64,000 nt of DNA, taken from Gossypium raimondii. Its lineage: Eukaryota > Streptophyta > Magnoliopsida > Malvales > Malvaceae. Position numbers and translations under genes: made by a program. The stretch spans positions 56,367,980-56,431,979 of the forward strand of contig NC_068575.1 in NCBI RefSeq assembly GCF_025698545.1, in the 5' to 3' direction. A model generated the notes under the pieces. That model was not told where the DNA came from. It ran no database searches and saw nothing but the letters and a program-made list of their open reading frames with translations. Positions 1 through 11,412 of the stretch are shown in pieces. Within the stretch, counting starts at the first letter, position 1. Each line of letters begins with the position of its first letter.

Positions 1-1
1 T

Positions 2-205
2 CCACTTGAGAAGTCATGGCATGTACTTGGTCTGGGCTACAATCCAAGTGTACACAAGAAAGAAATCGAACATGCAGCAGTTATCCACTACAATGGCAAC
101 ATGAAACCATGGCTGGACTTGGCTATGACAAAATATAGACCATACTGGACCAAGTATGTCAAGTATGATCATTACTACCTTCGCAGTTGCAACCTTAGTG
201 AATGA
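2..205 (+). CDS. galacturonosyltransferase (GAUT1-type), C-terminal end only
   Basis: The window opens inside the last exon of a GAUT family gene. The 67 visible residues contain WHVLGLGYNPSV, then AAVIHYNGNMKPWLDLAM and a tail KYDHYYLRSCNLSE before TGA. This is the conserved C-terminus of GT8-family alpha-1,4-galacturonosyltransferases, Golgi enzymes that add galacturonic acid to homogalacturonan during pectin synthesis; HYNGNMKPW belongs to the catalytic fold. The tail resembles GAUT1/GAUT4 members more than GAUT8-10. The catalytic DxD motif and membrane anchor lie outside the window. The neighbouring synteny fits GAUT1 (Arabidopsis At3g61130 from memory), but the exact paralogue cannot be fixed from this fragment. 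Confidence 0.9.
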   Translation, partial: PLEKSWHVLGLGYNPSVHKKEIEHAAVIHYNGNMKPWLDLAMTKYRPYWTKYVKYDHYYLRSCNLSE

Positions 206-657
206 AGGTGAATTAAGTGTGGCATTTTGGTTTTTTGCTTTTCTTCTCTCTATCCCCACATTGTTTATTCTTCTAGTTATTTCATTAAATTCATTCCTTT
301 AGTGCTCACCCGTTGGAACGAGTTAACGAATTGTATGCAATGTTGACCTTTGAAGACACCCTATAATTTTTTACATTTAGACAACAGAATAGGTGGAATC
401 TTATATGAATGTATTTTTTGAACAATGGCTCCCCTTTCTAGATTTAAATTTATATCTTTATAAAGACTCCAATTTCTTGCTTTGTTTCTTTTTGGATGAC
501 TGCTTGAACCTGTACTGTACCATACCTTTTAATGTGTACATGGTGATGCATCTAAACTCAATTTACTTCTCTACATAGTCTATCTCTAAACTCAGATCCA
601 TCGCCATATAAACATTAGCAATCTTCATCCGTGGAATTAATGTTGAAGATATTTTTC
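206..657. other. GAUT 3' UTR and convergent spacer
   Basis: AT-rich DNA between the GAUT stop codon and the last exon of the oppositely oriented GA 20-oxidase relic. It should hold the GAUT 3' UTR and poly(A) site. No other coding signal is seen. Confidence 0.5.
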
Positions 658-3146
658 TTATTTTTGAAGCCAATTGGAGAATGCTTCCAGAGTTTTCATG
701 TTAACTTTGTAATGTTTCTGAGTAAATTCAAGAAATGTTGCCCATTTAAAGTCCGGATATATCCTAGGGTTTTCGACATTCACTAAAGCAGTAGCTGGTG
801 TTACCGTTTTGTTCATCTTGGTACACACAAAGAAAGCAATAGATCTTCTTGCTCTTTCATTATTTACCACTGGTCTATGCAAGCAACTTTTGTAACATAG
901 AGCCTGAAATATCACAATTTTTGTCTCACGTCAAAATTAAGTTGAAAATATATACATTAATTTAGAATGTTGGTATAACTTTCATCATCGTCTTTTAACA
1001 TAAAAGAATAAACAAATATAAGATAGTATCAACCAATGTTATTATTAGTATCCGAACATTGAACCAAAACTCTAAATATCTTATTTGAAAATGCACCACT
1101 CATAATTCATTTATATTTCTATAAGTTCGGGTTTCTCACTTTTAACATTTTTATGATAGATACTTATCTTATTCATAATAAATATTCACAAAAAAGAAAG
1201 ACCTAATTATGCCTATTGAAGCATTTTTAATATCCTCGTTGCTTAATAGAATTCAAATTCATCATTTATATGTAATGAATTGTGTCAGTAGCCATTAAAC
1301 TTATTTTAGAATAAATTTTACTAATACCTCATATCAAATCTAATCATATTTATTGATTTTAACTTTTAAGAATACTACATCCAACCCATATCTTAAGTTG
1401 ATTTTAAGCTTGCCAGCCTTTCAAGGATACCACATTCAACCCATATCTTGAGTTGGACCTATGATTGAACCCTATAGAGACCACTTTTATCCTCTTTCAT
1501 TTATAAATTATCCCTTCCTCCAAGAAGAACGAGGTAAACGAGGACATTGTGTCAAAACTCTGTTCAAGTACAATGCCAACCTCCTCAAACTATTAGTTTA
1601 GAGATTCTCCGCTCCATCTATAGTGTGAATTGTCCTATACCATATGAATTACCCCAGTTGTATTATTCAATATATTGTATAATTTAATTCTCATCTTGAT
1701 TTACATCAAACCAATTCATATGCAAATATACATTCTTTTACTAAAATTGTTTAGTTTAATCATTAAAATATCATATATATAATAATTTACATATCATGTA
1801 CCATAAAATTGAATTATCTTCACTTATGAATATCTTTGTGATACAAATTTCTCATTTAGCGACTTAGAAGTGGCGATCATCCAAGAACATTCTTTTAAGA
1901 TTTTAATATATATTTTAATTGAGATTTCAATATATATGATTATTGTGTGAAAAATCTATAGTGAGTGAAAGAAATATTTTCAGATTTATTAAAAATTTTC
2001 AAATTTAACAAAATTTTTAACTAATATCGATATTCAAAATTTTCACAAAAATATTTAAAATGTTGGTTAATCTAAAAAATTTTAGTGTGAGCTTGGAGCC
2101 CACAGTACAATTTTCCTTGTTTTATGGTCATGGCAGCCCTTAGCCGTTTTAAATGGTAAATGTTTGTTTGAATTCTGTAAAAATTTTAAGTCGATGTAAT
2201 AATAAAATTGATTTCTAACTCTTAAAGATGAATGTGTCGCCAATGTTGACCACGAAAGCTCCTGGGATGGGAGTTAGAGAATGCCATTGATGATCTGCGA
2301 AAACCTGAAGGCCTCCCACCTGATCCTGATCAAGAATGGTCAAGGCAGTAGGGTCGGCGTGAGGACCGGTTCCTAGAGCCAAATCAGGTTTTGGGCATGG
2401 CGGATAATGATTCAGTCTCAAGATTGAGTCATTTCCTTGGAAGAAATCTCTCAAGTAAGCTCGGCCGAGTACCAGACTTAATCCCAGCAGCTCCATAACC
2501 TCCATGGAAAGCTTGTTCATGGCTTCACAATATTCCTGGTAAACCTTCCTATCATTGAAACACATAGACATTCTATATTACATTTGTATGGTTTATTTAA
2601 GATACTATATAGAATGGTGAGCTTTTACATACCCAAAATGTCTAAAATCTTGACCCATTACACTGACGAAATATTGTTCTACGATATTTGGACTGTCAGG
2701 GCAATATCGAAAAGACAGTTTCTTTCTATGGCAGCTTGGAGGAAAACCTGCCAACGAAGCCACTCGAATATCCAGAGTTTTCTCCTATTTTTCTCTGTGC
2801 CTTTTGCTTCTCACAGAGTTGCATACTGAAGAAGTCCATGCACCGATGAGCTCTATCCACAAGCCCCGGATCCACCCCATGGTTTACAACCATAAAAACT
2901 CCATGCTTCTTGCATGCCTTATCCACAATGGTGGTGATCGGCACCAGAGAGGACAAATCCCTAGTCAATGGTTGGAACTACAAGCTGTGGGGCTTCCAGG
3001 CATGGTCTCTCGTGGTGTGGCCATATGAACTGAGATGGCATATCAGATTCAGATCCAAGGATTGATGCATCTAAAGCTGAAGGTTGATGTTGGTTTTTTG
3101 TTCCAGAAGTAGGTAAGAAATTAGACCTTTCACCAGGTGGAGGCAT
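658..3146 (-). pseudogene. gibberellin 20-oxidase, decayed
   Basis: Three exon-like blocks on the minus strand match GA 20-oxidase, the 2-oxoglutarate/Fe(II) dioxygenase that makes GA9/GA20 in the cytosol. Block 1 (3146 to about 2632) starts MPPPGERSNFL and holds FIWPHHERPCLEAPQLVVPTID and KACKKHGVFMVVNHGVD. Block 2 (about 2552-2218) holds LNHYPPCPKPD and GPHADPTALTILDQD, keeping the Fe-binding His and Asp. Block 3 (about 911-658) holds YKSCLHRPVVNNERARRS, keeping the RxS 2OG motif. Block 1 is broken: after VPTID a stop and frame change occur near 2961-2968 with about five codons lost compared with the family, and the conserved Trp after SKLP is TAG near 2726-2728. At the block 2/3 border no normal GT donor sits at the usual place and the SNGR residues are missing. 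A product would lack the catalytic core, so I call it a pseudogene. The supposed second intron is about 1.3 kb. Confidence 0.85.
912..2217 (-). other. large intron-like gap in the GA 20-oxidase relic
   Basis: AT-rich, non-coding DNA separating the second and third exon-like blocks. It contains an imperfect direct repeat around 1366-1400 and 1420-1460 (both with CAACCCATATCTT followed by AGTTG). No coding or transposon protein signal was recognised. Confidence 0.45.
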
Positions 3147-3717
3147 TGGCTAATATACAATGTAATGTACCATTTCAGTTGTGATTTGATTGTTTTTGTT
3201 TTGGCTTCGGGGAGAAGAAAAGAGAGCAACAGAGAGTTTAAAATAAGGGTTAGATGCTGATAGAATAGTTACGAAACATACATACAGTCAAATAATTGAA
3301 GTTAATGGTAGGCGAATTGAATCTGTGTGACATTATTTTTAATTAGCAGGTAGTATAAACTATGGTAGCCATTTCTTAAGGGCATTATTTTCAAGCATAG
3401 CAGTCGTTTTATTTACGCTTGTCAAATCAAATCAATCTGTTTTGTTTGTTTCACTTGAAGACACAAATACAATTTTGATATGAATATGTTTGGATCATAC
3501 AGGAATTTTGTATACACTATCAATCAATTAATTACAACTTGTTTAATATTCATCCATAAAATGTTTGAAAATTTCTTTTCTTGATTACATATAATAAACT
3601 TAAACTTCTTTAAAATGGATGTGAACTCAAATGGACAAAATTAAAGATTATGGGGGACGCAAAGCACACCGACTACAAAAACCAACCAAATAGCTTTAAC
3701 CATTGATTTTCTAACAC
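3147..3717. other. spacer upstream of the GA 20-oxidase relic
   Basis: About 570 bp of AT-rich DNA between the old start codon of the dioxygenase relic and the target-site duplication of the solo LTR. It would hold the former promoter. No clear TATA box or ORF stands out. Confidence 0.4.
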
Positions 3718-4354
3718 ACTTGTGTCACGGGGCTAGACCTTTCGTCTCGCAATTCGTGCGGCTTTAGGCGATCCGTTCGTCCAAACTCGTCTAAGTCAGC
3801 CTTTACACCCAAAAGTGAGGATTCTTTTAGAACTCCTCCAAGGCACCAGTTTGTATAGCGGAAGCGATTGTGCCAAAAGAAGCTACAAGAGAACAATAAA
3901 AAGCCAAAGAAAGAATGCACAAAAAGTGTTTGAGTAAATGCTCAAAGAATTCTATTACTCCTAAAAATTCAACTTACAATGGATGAGCACAAATGAGGGG
4001 AGGCTCTCTATTTATAGTTGAGCTCCCCAAAACCGACGATCAAGATACATTTACATCGACAGACGAGATTAATCATATCCCCTGATTTTAGGAATTTACA
4101 AGATATGCCATATCAAATCTAATCTAATCTTTACAAGATATGATTCCCTATATCTTCTAAAATTAGTTACCAAAATTAGCCTAAGTTAACATGTCTTCAT
4201 TATCGAGCCAACCAAGCTTCAATCTGGCTTCTCCAACAATTCCTTGAATCGGGCCAGTTCTCGTGGGCTAAATGTTCTCCATCTAATCGATAGACCTCCA
4301 TGGGACACATCTTCTGCCATGGTCACGGGCTTTGCACTTTGGCCGTAACACTTG
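3718..4354 (-). mobile_element. solo LTR of an LTR retrotransposon, with 5-bp target duplication
   Basis: The block 3723-4350 begins TGTCACGG and ends CCGTAACA, which are near-perfect inverted ends of TG...CA type. It is flanked by the direct repeat ACTTG (3718-3722 and 4350-4354; the last A is shared, so the duplication may be read as 4 or 5 bp). At 628 bp with no internal coding region it is a solo LTR. On the minus strand it carries a TATA-like CTATAAATAGAGAG near 4005-4020, so its own transcription direction is minus. The family is not identified. The clean target duplication suggests a fairly young insertion. It lies 16 bp past the URT1 stop codon, in the same orientation as that gene. 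Confidence 0.8.
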
Positions 4355-4366
4355 GACAAGGTTTTT

Positions 4367-7300
4367 TTACTCAGGGACGTAAGGTTCAAAGAGTGTTATC
4401 CAAGGATTTGGATCATAATGCATTACATCAGCCGCTCGTTCAAACTCCGCTCTTAGAACTTTAATGCTGAACTTGTCCACCACTCGACCAAGGTCATGAG
4501 ATACCACAAACGGATCCTCTATGCAGATTAAATGACGATCATTGTCAATTCTTCTTGTCCAGTCTTTTTCTCCCTTACTGCACAAATGGAGTCATCAAAT
4601 TAAAAACGTTTTTGTTTATTTTATCCCCACCTACAACTATTTAGTCCTCGGTTTATGCAAAACCAAATATAGCATCTATTGATCATTTGCAAGTTGCAAA
4701 AGAGAGCACTCATTTTTCTCCCTGCTCAGAACTTACTACAGTAAATGGGATCTGTTAATAAAATAATTCATTCACCACAAGATGCAACTAATACCCAAAG
4801 AAGGTATTTAAAACAAAACCAGATACATGCATCTTAACTTATAGTTATAAGTTCAGAAACCATGAAAACATTTTATATTTTCACCTCAAACTTTATTAGC
4901 AATCCTGAAAGATAATAGTTTGCATCGCACCAGATCAAGCTTCCTGTGCGTACAGATATTACTGAATTTGCATAATCATGAATATATGCCCAATAGTTAA
5001 AGAATGCCCACACCAGTTGAGCAATAGTTTCCTGGTTAGAAGATCCAAAATTGCAAAGGTTTTCGACTTTATCAAAGTAAGCACACTCAACATCATCCAC
5101 AGTGACAGAGAAGGTTGTCTCCATTCCCTGAAAGAGAATTAGCAAATGAAAAATCTGAATGACTAACCCAAAAACATCTAGTCGTGGTAATTTTGCAAAA
5201 AAAAAAAATCTTCTCAAGAAATGATTCATGCAAAGGAATAAAGACCATGATATGTGTGACATGAAACTAACTTCATATAAATACGGACCATACAATTGCT
5301 CATGGGGAACAGAACCAACAATCACACACAAACCAGGCAGGTAAAAAATGACTGCAGCTCCTAACCAGTGAAAGATCAAAACCCATAATAAAATGTCCTT
5401 TTCTTTCAGTGACAGATTTTTCCATTCATTATATAACTCTCTTTCTTAAGTGTGCCACCCTTTCATTATATCATCCAATTCTTTCTACCATGCCAAAGCA
5501 ATACAAGGTACTGGTAAACACACAGTTTATTGATCCTTTATCCTTAAAATATACAGCCAAATTTCAGAGCCTACTAGACAAGGCATGTAAAAAAATAGTA
5601 ATAAACAATAACTGAATAAAACCAAAAATGGTATATAAGAAAATAGGTTATCATGTAACCTTTACTATTTAGGAGAAGAAAATTTCTACCAACAATGTTG
5701 TAGCAAAGGTAGGGCAAAATCCAAATACTAATTAAAAACAAAAATTGATATAGGAAGCAAAAAGCATACACACCTGCAAGCATGGAAGGATAGCAGGTCT
5801 ACGTTGCTGTAAGAAATGAATGCACATCAAAACATACCTGCAAAGAAAATACTAGTTAAAAATAATAATTGATAAAAGTAAATAAATAAATAACAAGAAC
5901 AGGTGACTTTATAGCTGCAAGTTAGATTAAGCAATACCTGAAATGTGTCCTACCCTATCTCTAGATACATGAATCCTACCTAAATTGGCATCATCACAGC
6001 TTATACTTTTATCGATGTTTTTATTCATTTCAAAGCAAACCAAATAGACTAACCACAAACACCATTGAAATATGCTGTTCAGGAATGATGTTGCTGGCTA
6101 TGGGAATAGCATTATAGTTGCAAACAACTCACGCGTAGCTAGATAGAGTTCCTTGGTAAGTTGCATTCACTCCTCTGGACTTGGCCCAGTGTTTCACAAT
6201 AAAAGCCAACTGCCGTAATCTTACATCGATTTTTGCATAATCTCGTAGAAGCCTTGTATTTACTACAGCCAAAACATTGTTTACGCATATGTCACAGGAA
6301 ATTCCAGTCAATGGATCCATAAGCTTTACTATGGGGACCCTGGCACGAGTCAGTGCCTGTACATAAGGCCAACAGCAAGTTATACTCAATTTTACTGTAA
6401 AGTTCAACCATAAACTGTCTAAGCTTCAATTGCAATATTCTCCATACACATTATGAGTCTGAACTTCAAGTGCAAATTCTCTATACAGATTATGAAAGCA
6501 TATCAGTTGGAAGTGACAACAAAAAGTAAGAAAGTTCAATGGAAACAGAAGGGGGGGGGGGGGCTCAGAACCCGCAACTTCTCAAACTAATATAAATCAG
6601 ATGATGAATCTTAAGGGTTGTAAAATAGAGACTACTTAAGAGGAATGTACTGATCAAATTTCGGCAGAAGATTTTCGCATCTTAAATTATCATCCACAAA
6701 GGCAAACAAAAAAGAATGCATTAATTGCCACTTGTAATCAACCTATCAAGATTACAAACCTGCAGAATGCACAAATTGTAATCATGGCTCATTAACATTG
6801 GCCTATTTAAAAGTAAAAAGTAAAAAACCAAATTCCTAAGAAGCTGCTATGAATAAATAGAACAAACCAGTTGAAACAAAGCGAATTCAGAAAATTGCCA
6901 TCTAAAAAAAAACAAAACTGAAAATCTAAGCAAACATTATATATCAATTTGGAAGGAAAAAAATTATCGCTACACCACATATGTAGTTTATTACAATGAA
7001 TTTTGGAGAAGGTAACACATATCAACCTGCACATTCTGAAGATTATCTGACTGCAAAATATCTGCCAACTTTAGCAAGATTTCAGACTTGTCGTGAATGT
7101 CCTCATTAAACGCAAGGCAAATATCAATGTCACTCTTTGACACCCCAAAAGAGTTCTCACAAGATCCATAGAGATATAACCGTGCTTCTGGCCATTCTTT
7201 GCAAACTAGTTTATCAAGTAATGCTAACAACTGTTTCTGCTTAGCTTTTTCTTCCACAGGAGGTATGAGTGACTCATAAATAGCAAGTAAAGGTGAATTT

Positions 7301-8805
7301 AACCTGAGAATATCACTGCGACAATCCGTCCGCCTTTTTAACATTCTCTCCCTCTGGCTAAGTAGCCTTTGCCCCCTGTTATCTTTTCTGTATTCCTGAT
7401 AAAAAAAAACCACAAGTAATCCTGAATTCAAACATAGTCTAGCCTTTCACTAAGTAATAATGATGAACAGTCCAAAATTTTCAGTATGAAATTCTGACTG
7501 CCTAGACACAGTCCTTGGTGTATGATAAAACTCAAACTTCAAGGGCACTGATATGATGTGTTCAGCCAAACATTATTTGGGCAATATTACCAACTAAATT
7601 ACCTGTGACCATATAATTTCAATTATAATTCAGGCATCCACCTCAATCTTTTAACTCTCAGATCTCTCAAAGCTTCACAGATTATAGCAATTGATTCAAG
7701 GCAATAAAAAGTAACAGAAGTAAGAAAATAAGTCTACCTTCTCCCGATGATGCCGCTTCTTGTCATTCTTATCATCAGATTCATCCTCAACCAACAAAGG
7801 TTCAACAAACTTTTCCTCAATTTCATCCACTTCGCCACCATCTTCTCTTCTAGGCTTATCACGCCTTGAAAACCCATTTGCACCACCATCCATATGCAAT
7901 TCCAAAAGAGGCCCTTCAATCTCAGTCACTGAAACAGACTGCGGATTACTCCCTGCCGGCGGCACAGGGTGATCAAGCTGTCCACGAAGTCTCGTTTCAT
8001 TGTCATAACTCAAATGACCCAATTCAGCTTTTAATTTATTTACACTGTGCGCAACATGTCTCGTATTTTTTCCGAAATCCCGACTTCCTCCTCCTCTTCT
8101 AGGCTGTCCTGAAAACCCTGGAGGCGGTCTTGGAGTTTCAGCAGAAGGGGTAGACCTGCAATTCCCACCATGCTGCTGTTGCTTTCCTCTTTCATCAGAA
8201 TTTCGACGTTGGAAAAAGTATGGACTCGAATTTGGATTGGCATTAAGCCGCGAGTTAGATTGCTGATTTGAAAAACTCAAATTCGAATTTTGAAGCACGC
8301 CATCAGGCTTTGGAAGGGTTTGAATATCACTAGGAAAAGAACCAAAGACGAGTTTTTGTTCTCGATGCTTTAGCTGGGTCAGATTCGGGATTACGTGATT
8401 GTTATTACTGTCTATCCTTGAAATCCCGATCCTTCTCAAGTCATCCACTAAAGCTTCTTGATTAAAGGCAATTTGGTTTCCTGGAGAAAACCAAGGGTTT
8501 TGGCGAAACCCTATCAAATTAGGATAGAAGGGCGGAGAGAGATTGTGGGGCCAAGGACTGGGGAGATCGCGTCCATTCGGTGACCAAGATGGCGAGAAAG
8601 GGAGTGTGGGCCCCACTGCTTGAACGGCAGGATCAATGGCGAGCGATTGAGCTTGCGGTTGAGGCACGGTCATGGGAGCCACTCCAGGGGGTAATGGAGA
8701 TTGTTGTGGAGGATGATGCGATTGGGGCTTTTGGAGTAAAGAAAGGAGGAATTCGCCACCATTGGCAGTCAGTGGCGGTGGCGCATCCCCTCCACTACCG
8801 GTCAT
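4367..8805 (-). CDS. URT1: UTP:RNA uridylyltransferase 1 (terminal uridylyltransferase)
   Basis: Six coding exons: 8805-7738, 7395-7027, 6356-6133, 5837-5774, 5127-4931 and 4577-4367. All join in phase to give 710 residues. Residues 1-356 are a Pro/Gln/Asn-rich, probably disordered region ([18 protein letters not shown]), known in Arabidopsis URT1 to bind decapping factors. The nucleotidyltransferase core follows with [18 protein letters not shown] (Gly433-Ser434, Asp445 and Asp447) and a likely third catalytic Asp501 in CDICVNN. The PAP-associated domain includes [17 protein letters not shown]. His668 in VSHDLGR aligns with the UTP-selecting His of yeast Cid1. The enzyme adds uridines to deadenylated mRNA tails in the cytoplasm and P-bodies, limiting excessive deadenylation. 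The length is close to the Arabidopsis protein (about 764 from memory). The gene looks intact. Its 3' UTR begins almost directly in the solo LTR. Confidence 0.93.
6551..6564. repeat. poly(G) tract inside URT1 intron 2
   Basis: A run of about 14 G on the plus strand (C in the transcript) between URT1 exons 2 and 3. It is unusual in this AT-rich intron and a likely site of length variation or sequencing error. Confidence 0.8.
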
Positions 8806-9204
8806 CGAAGTCCGTTCCTCTGAAGTTTTACAGTTGAGATAGAAATAATGGAAAGAGGGAGTGAATGATGAATTGCCAAAAGGAGAGTTGGAAACTCTCA
8901 GCTCATCTGGTTAAAAACTCGAGTCAGTTCTCATTGGTTACCATTTATAATTCTTAAATTTAATTAAATATAGTTATACAGGTTTTTTTTATTAGTAAAA
9001 AAACGTTACAATTTAATAAATCTAGATAGTGTACCAAAAAAGATAAACCCTACAACTCTAGACAACAAATGTGATGACAGGCAGATAAGTGGATGATGTT
9101 GATGATAGCTTAAAATTGGGCTAATAGTACTGGATTGAGTCTTAGTTTTATTGATATAAGTATTATTAATATAGAAAGACATAGATTTAAGTGTACTACC
9201 TATT
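8806..9204. other. URT1 promoter and 5' UTR region
   Basis: The region upstream of the URT1 ATG on the minus strand. It should hold the 5' UTR and promoter. AT-rich past 8940, with no firm TATA box and no other gene. Confidence 0.4.
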
Positions 9205-9811
9205 TAGGAGTGAACAAAATTTGATTCGATTTGAAAAAATCGAAAAAAAATTAAATTTCTAGTTAATCGAATCGAGTTGTTTGAGTTATTTGAGTCAACT
9301 CGAATAAGTGATACGAGTTTTAAGTTCGAGTCGAGTTGAATTTTATAATTTTAATAACAGATTAGTGTAAATACCCTTTTAGCTCCCGTCAATTTTTAAA
9401 AAATAACAAATTAACCTCTCTTTCAATAAAAAAATTACAAAATAATTCAAAATAAATTTTAAAATTCTAAATATTTATAAAAATCTTAAAATTTATATTT
9501 TAAAAAATCTAAAGAATATATAAAGAAAGTTAAATTTTTAAAAATTTTCTACAATAATAATTTTGGGACTATATAAGTTAATTAATGATTCAAGGGAATT
9601 AGTTATATTGTGACAAGATTTTAATTTGACATGTTTAATTTTTTAATTTAACTCTAACAAATCACTCAATTCGGTTCGACTTGACCCGAATCTCATTTCA
9701 CTCGACTCGATTTGAAAAAAAATTCAAATAGAGTTAGCATGATAAAATAAGACTCGCCAACTCTATTAACTTAAATTTTTTTCACTCAATTAGATCAAAC
9801 GCTCATCCCTA
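9205..9811. mobile_element. palindromic MITE-like element
   Basis: The left end TAGGAGTGAACAAAATTTG (9205) and the reverse complement of the right end TAGGGATGAGCGTTTGATC (9811) form imperfect terminal inverted repeats. Inside each end, runs of degenerate TTCGAGTC/GATTCGAT words are inverted copies of each other, so the roughly 607-bp block could fold on itself. There is no coding capacity. This is typical of non-autonomous DNA elements; the superfamily is unclear because no target duplication is certain. Confidence 0.5.
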
Positions 9812-10282
9812 CTCTTATTTATGGGTTGAAAGACTATAGATAATTCTAGATATTATTTCAAAAAAATTTGTGTTGATTGGATAAAGAAAGTTGGATTGTA
9901 GCAAATGAAATCTTTGGACCAATATTTATCCAAAGGAAGATGTACAAGTGATTATAGTGGAAATTATGCTCACAAATTACATTTTTGGGAAGTTTTAGAC
10001 TATTTATTAATGGTCCCAATATTGCAACACCATCCTCAGTAGATTTGTCTTTATGGTGTCTCATGGCAAATTAAAAAACAATATACTAATTTTAATGTCA
10101 TCGTAAAGGGAGATTATAGTTAGTCTGAAACACCAATCAGAATAAATCAATATTAGTAACAAAAAGTAGAGAGAAAATGAGACAAAAGGCAGCAAAATTA
10201 AATATTTATAATAAAAATAATTAATTATCATTTTTAACAATAATCTTGAATTGGTTATTGTTGCTAGTATGGGCAGCCTGGC
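9812..10282. other. spacer, no gene seen
   Basis: AT-rich DNA between the MITE-like block and the stop codon of the carboxylesterase; it should include that gene's 3' UTR. No conserved coding signal. Confidence 0.4.
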
Positions 10283-11326
10283 TCACAGGGTTGATTTGGC
10301 AGCAGCAGACTCATAATTAACACACCGACAGCAAGTGTCGACAAATTCCTTGATGCTCTTAAGCAGTGCTTCCGCCTTCAACGGATCGAAAATTTCAATC
10401 CCATGGCAACCTCCTTCAGCGAACTCCGCCACCACATCCACCCCACGCGCCTCCAGCACTTTCACCAACTCCCTCTGCTTGTCAATTAGTGGATCCCCTC
10501 CGTGGCCTGTCACTAAGCACCGTGTCAGCCGTCCCATCTTCTCCTTAAGGAACCCGTCAGCCGTCATCGGGTTGCAAAACTCATGATCCCGGTCAGCTCC
10601 CTCGGGCAAAGCCAAGGACCACATTAGATCATTAGCTGGTAAAGGCAAGATCCTGTCATTGACGAATCGCTTCTCCGATTCAGTCCTTTCCACCCCACTG
10701 AAGTAGGGCTGATTCATTATCAGCCCTATGATTTTCACAGGCGAGGTATCGATGTCCAATGCACATAAAGCTGCATGGAAAACCATGTTGCCCCCTGCAC
10801 TGGAACCAATTAGAAAACACTTGGAAAAATCTACATACTCTTTTAACCACGGATCACAGCCGTTGACGTCCATCGCCTGGTCCCGGACCCACATGATGGT
10901 TTCAACGGCATCATCGTATGCAGCCGGAAGGCGATGCTCTGGTGCCAGACGGTATTCGAGAGAGAGGACTACGGCTGGGAGTTTAACTGCCTTGACACTG
11001 CATGCATCGTGGAAAGGACGAGAAGTAGCACTGAAGAGGATAAAGCCGCCACCATGAAAGTGTATTAAGAGAGGGAGCCTATGATTGGTGTTTGGTGGTG
11101 GAGTTGGTGGCCTATAGAGACGAAAGAAGGTTTTGTTTTGGGGATTCAGAGGGATGTCCTTGAAGAAGGCGAGTTGAGATGCGTTGGAACCGGTGCTTTC
11201 TTCTTCTGTAATTGAAACTGAAGGGAAAAGAGATTGTCGAGTGAGTGACCCATCTGGATTTTGGACAATTTTGAGTAACTTGAAGGGATCAATGGATGGT
11301 GCTGAAGTAGAGGATTGATCTTCCAT
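10283..11326 (-). CDS. carboxylesterase, CXE8-type alpha/beta hydrolase
   Basis: A single uninterrupted 347-residue frame. It has the plant CXE signature: oxyanion-hole HGGG at 91-94, nucleophile motif GSSAGG with Ser176, and likely acid Asp278 (GGDPL) and base His308 (GGCHGIEIF). The three are spaced as in the GID1/hormone-sensitive-lipase-like carboxylesterases. HGGG plus an intact Ser-Asp-His triad argues for an active esterase, unlike the gibberellin receptor GID1, whose catalytic His is replaced. There is no signal peptide or membrane segment, so it is likely cytosolic. Natural substrates of this clade (Arabidopsis CXE8, tobacco hsr203J relatives) are poorly known; hsr203J is induced in the hypersensitive response. 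It lies between URT1 and the receptor-like kinase on the same strand, as I recall for the Arabidopsis locus. Confidence 0.92.
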   Translation of the reverse strand: MEDQSSTSAPSIDPFKLLKIVQNPDGSLTRQSLFPSVSITEEESTGSNASQLAFFKDIPLNPQNKTFFRLYRPPTPPPNTNHRLPLLIHFHGGGFILFSATSRPFHDACSVKAVKLPAVVLSLEYRLAPEHRLPAAYDDAVETIMWVRDQAMDVNGCDPWLKEYVDFSKCFLIGSSAGGNMVFHAALCALDIDTSPVKIIGLIMNQPYFSGVERTESEKRFVNDRILPLPANDLMWSLALPEGADRDHEFCNPMTADGFLKEKMGRLTRCLVTGHGGDPLIDKQRELVKVLEARGVDVVAEFAEGGCHGIEIFDPLKAEALLKSIKEFVDTCCRCVNYESAAAKSTL

Positions 11327-11404
11327 GGTTTTCAGACAGCTCGAATGGGATTAGTGAGAATGCGGTTTATGAAGAAAAAAGTTGTAGCAAACTCAAAATA
11401 CCTA

Positions 11405-11412
11405 CTTATAAG
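11405..11412 (-). promoter_or_regulatory. possible TATA box of the carboxylesterase gene
   Basis: CTTATAAG lies about 80 bp upstream of the ATG on the minus strand, followed by GTAGG. The distance suits a TATA box with a short 5' UTR. There is no transcript evidence. Confidence 0.4.

Noticed and set aside
10728-11057. 109-residue plus-strand open frame over the carboxylesterase
   Set aside because: Antisense of a gene with a complete catalytic triad.
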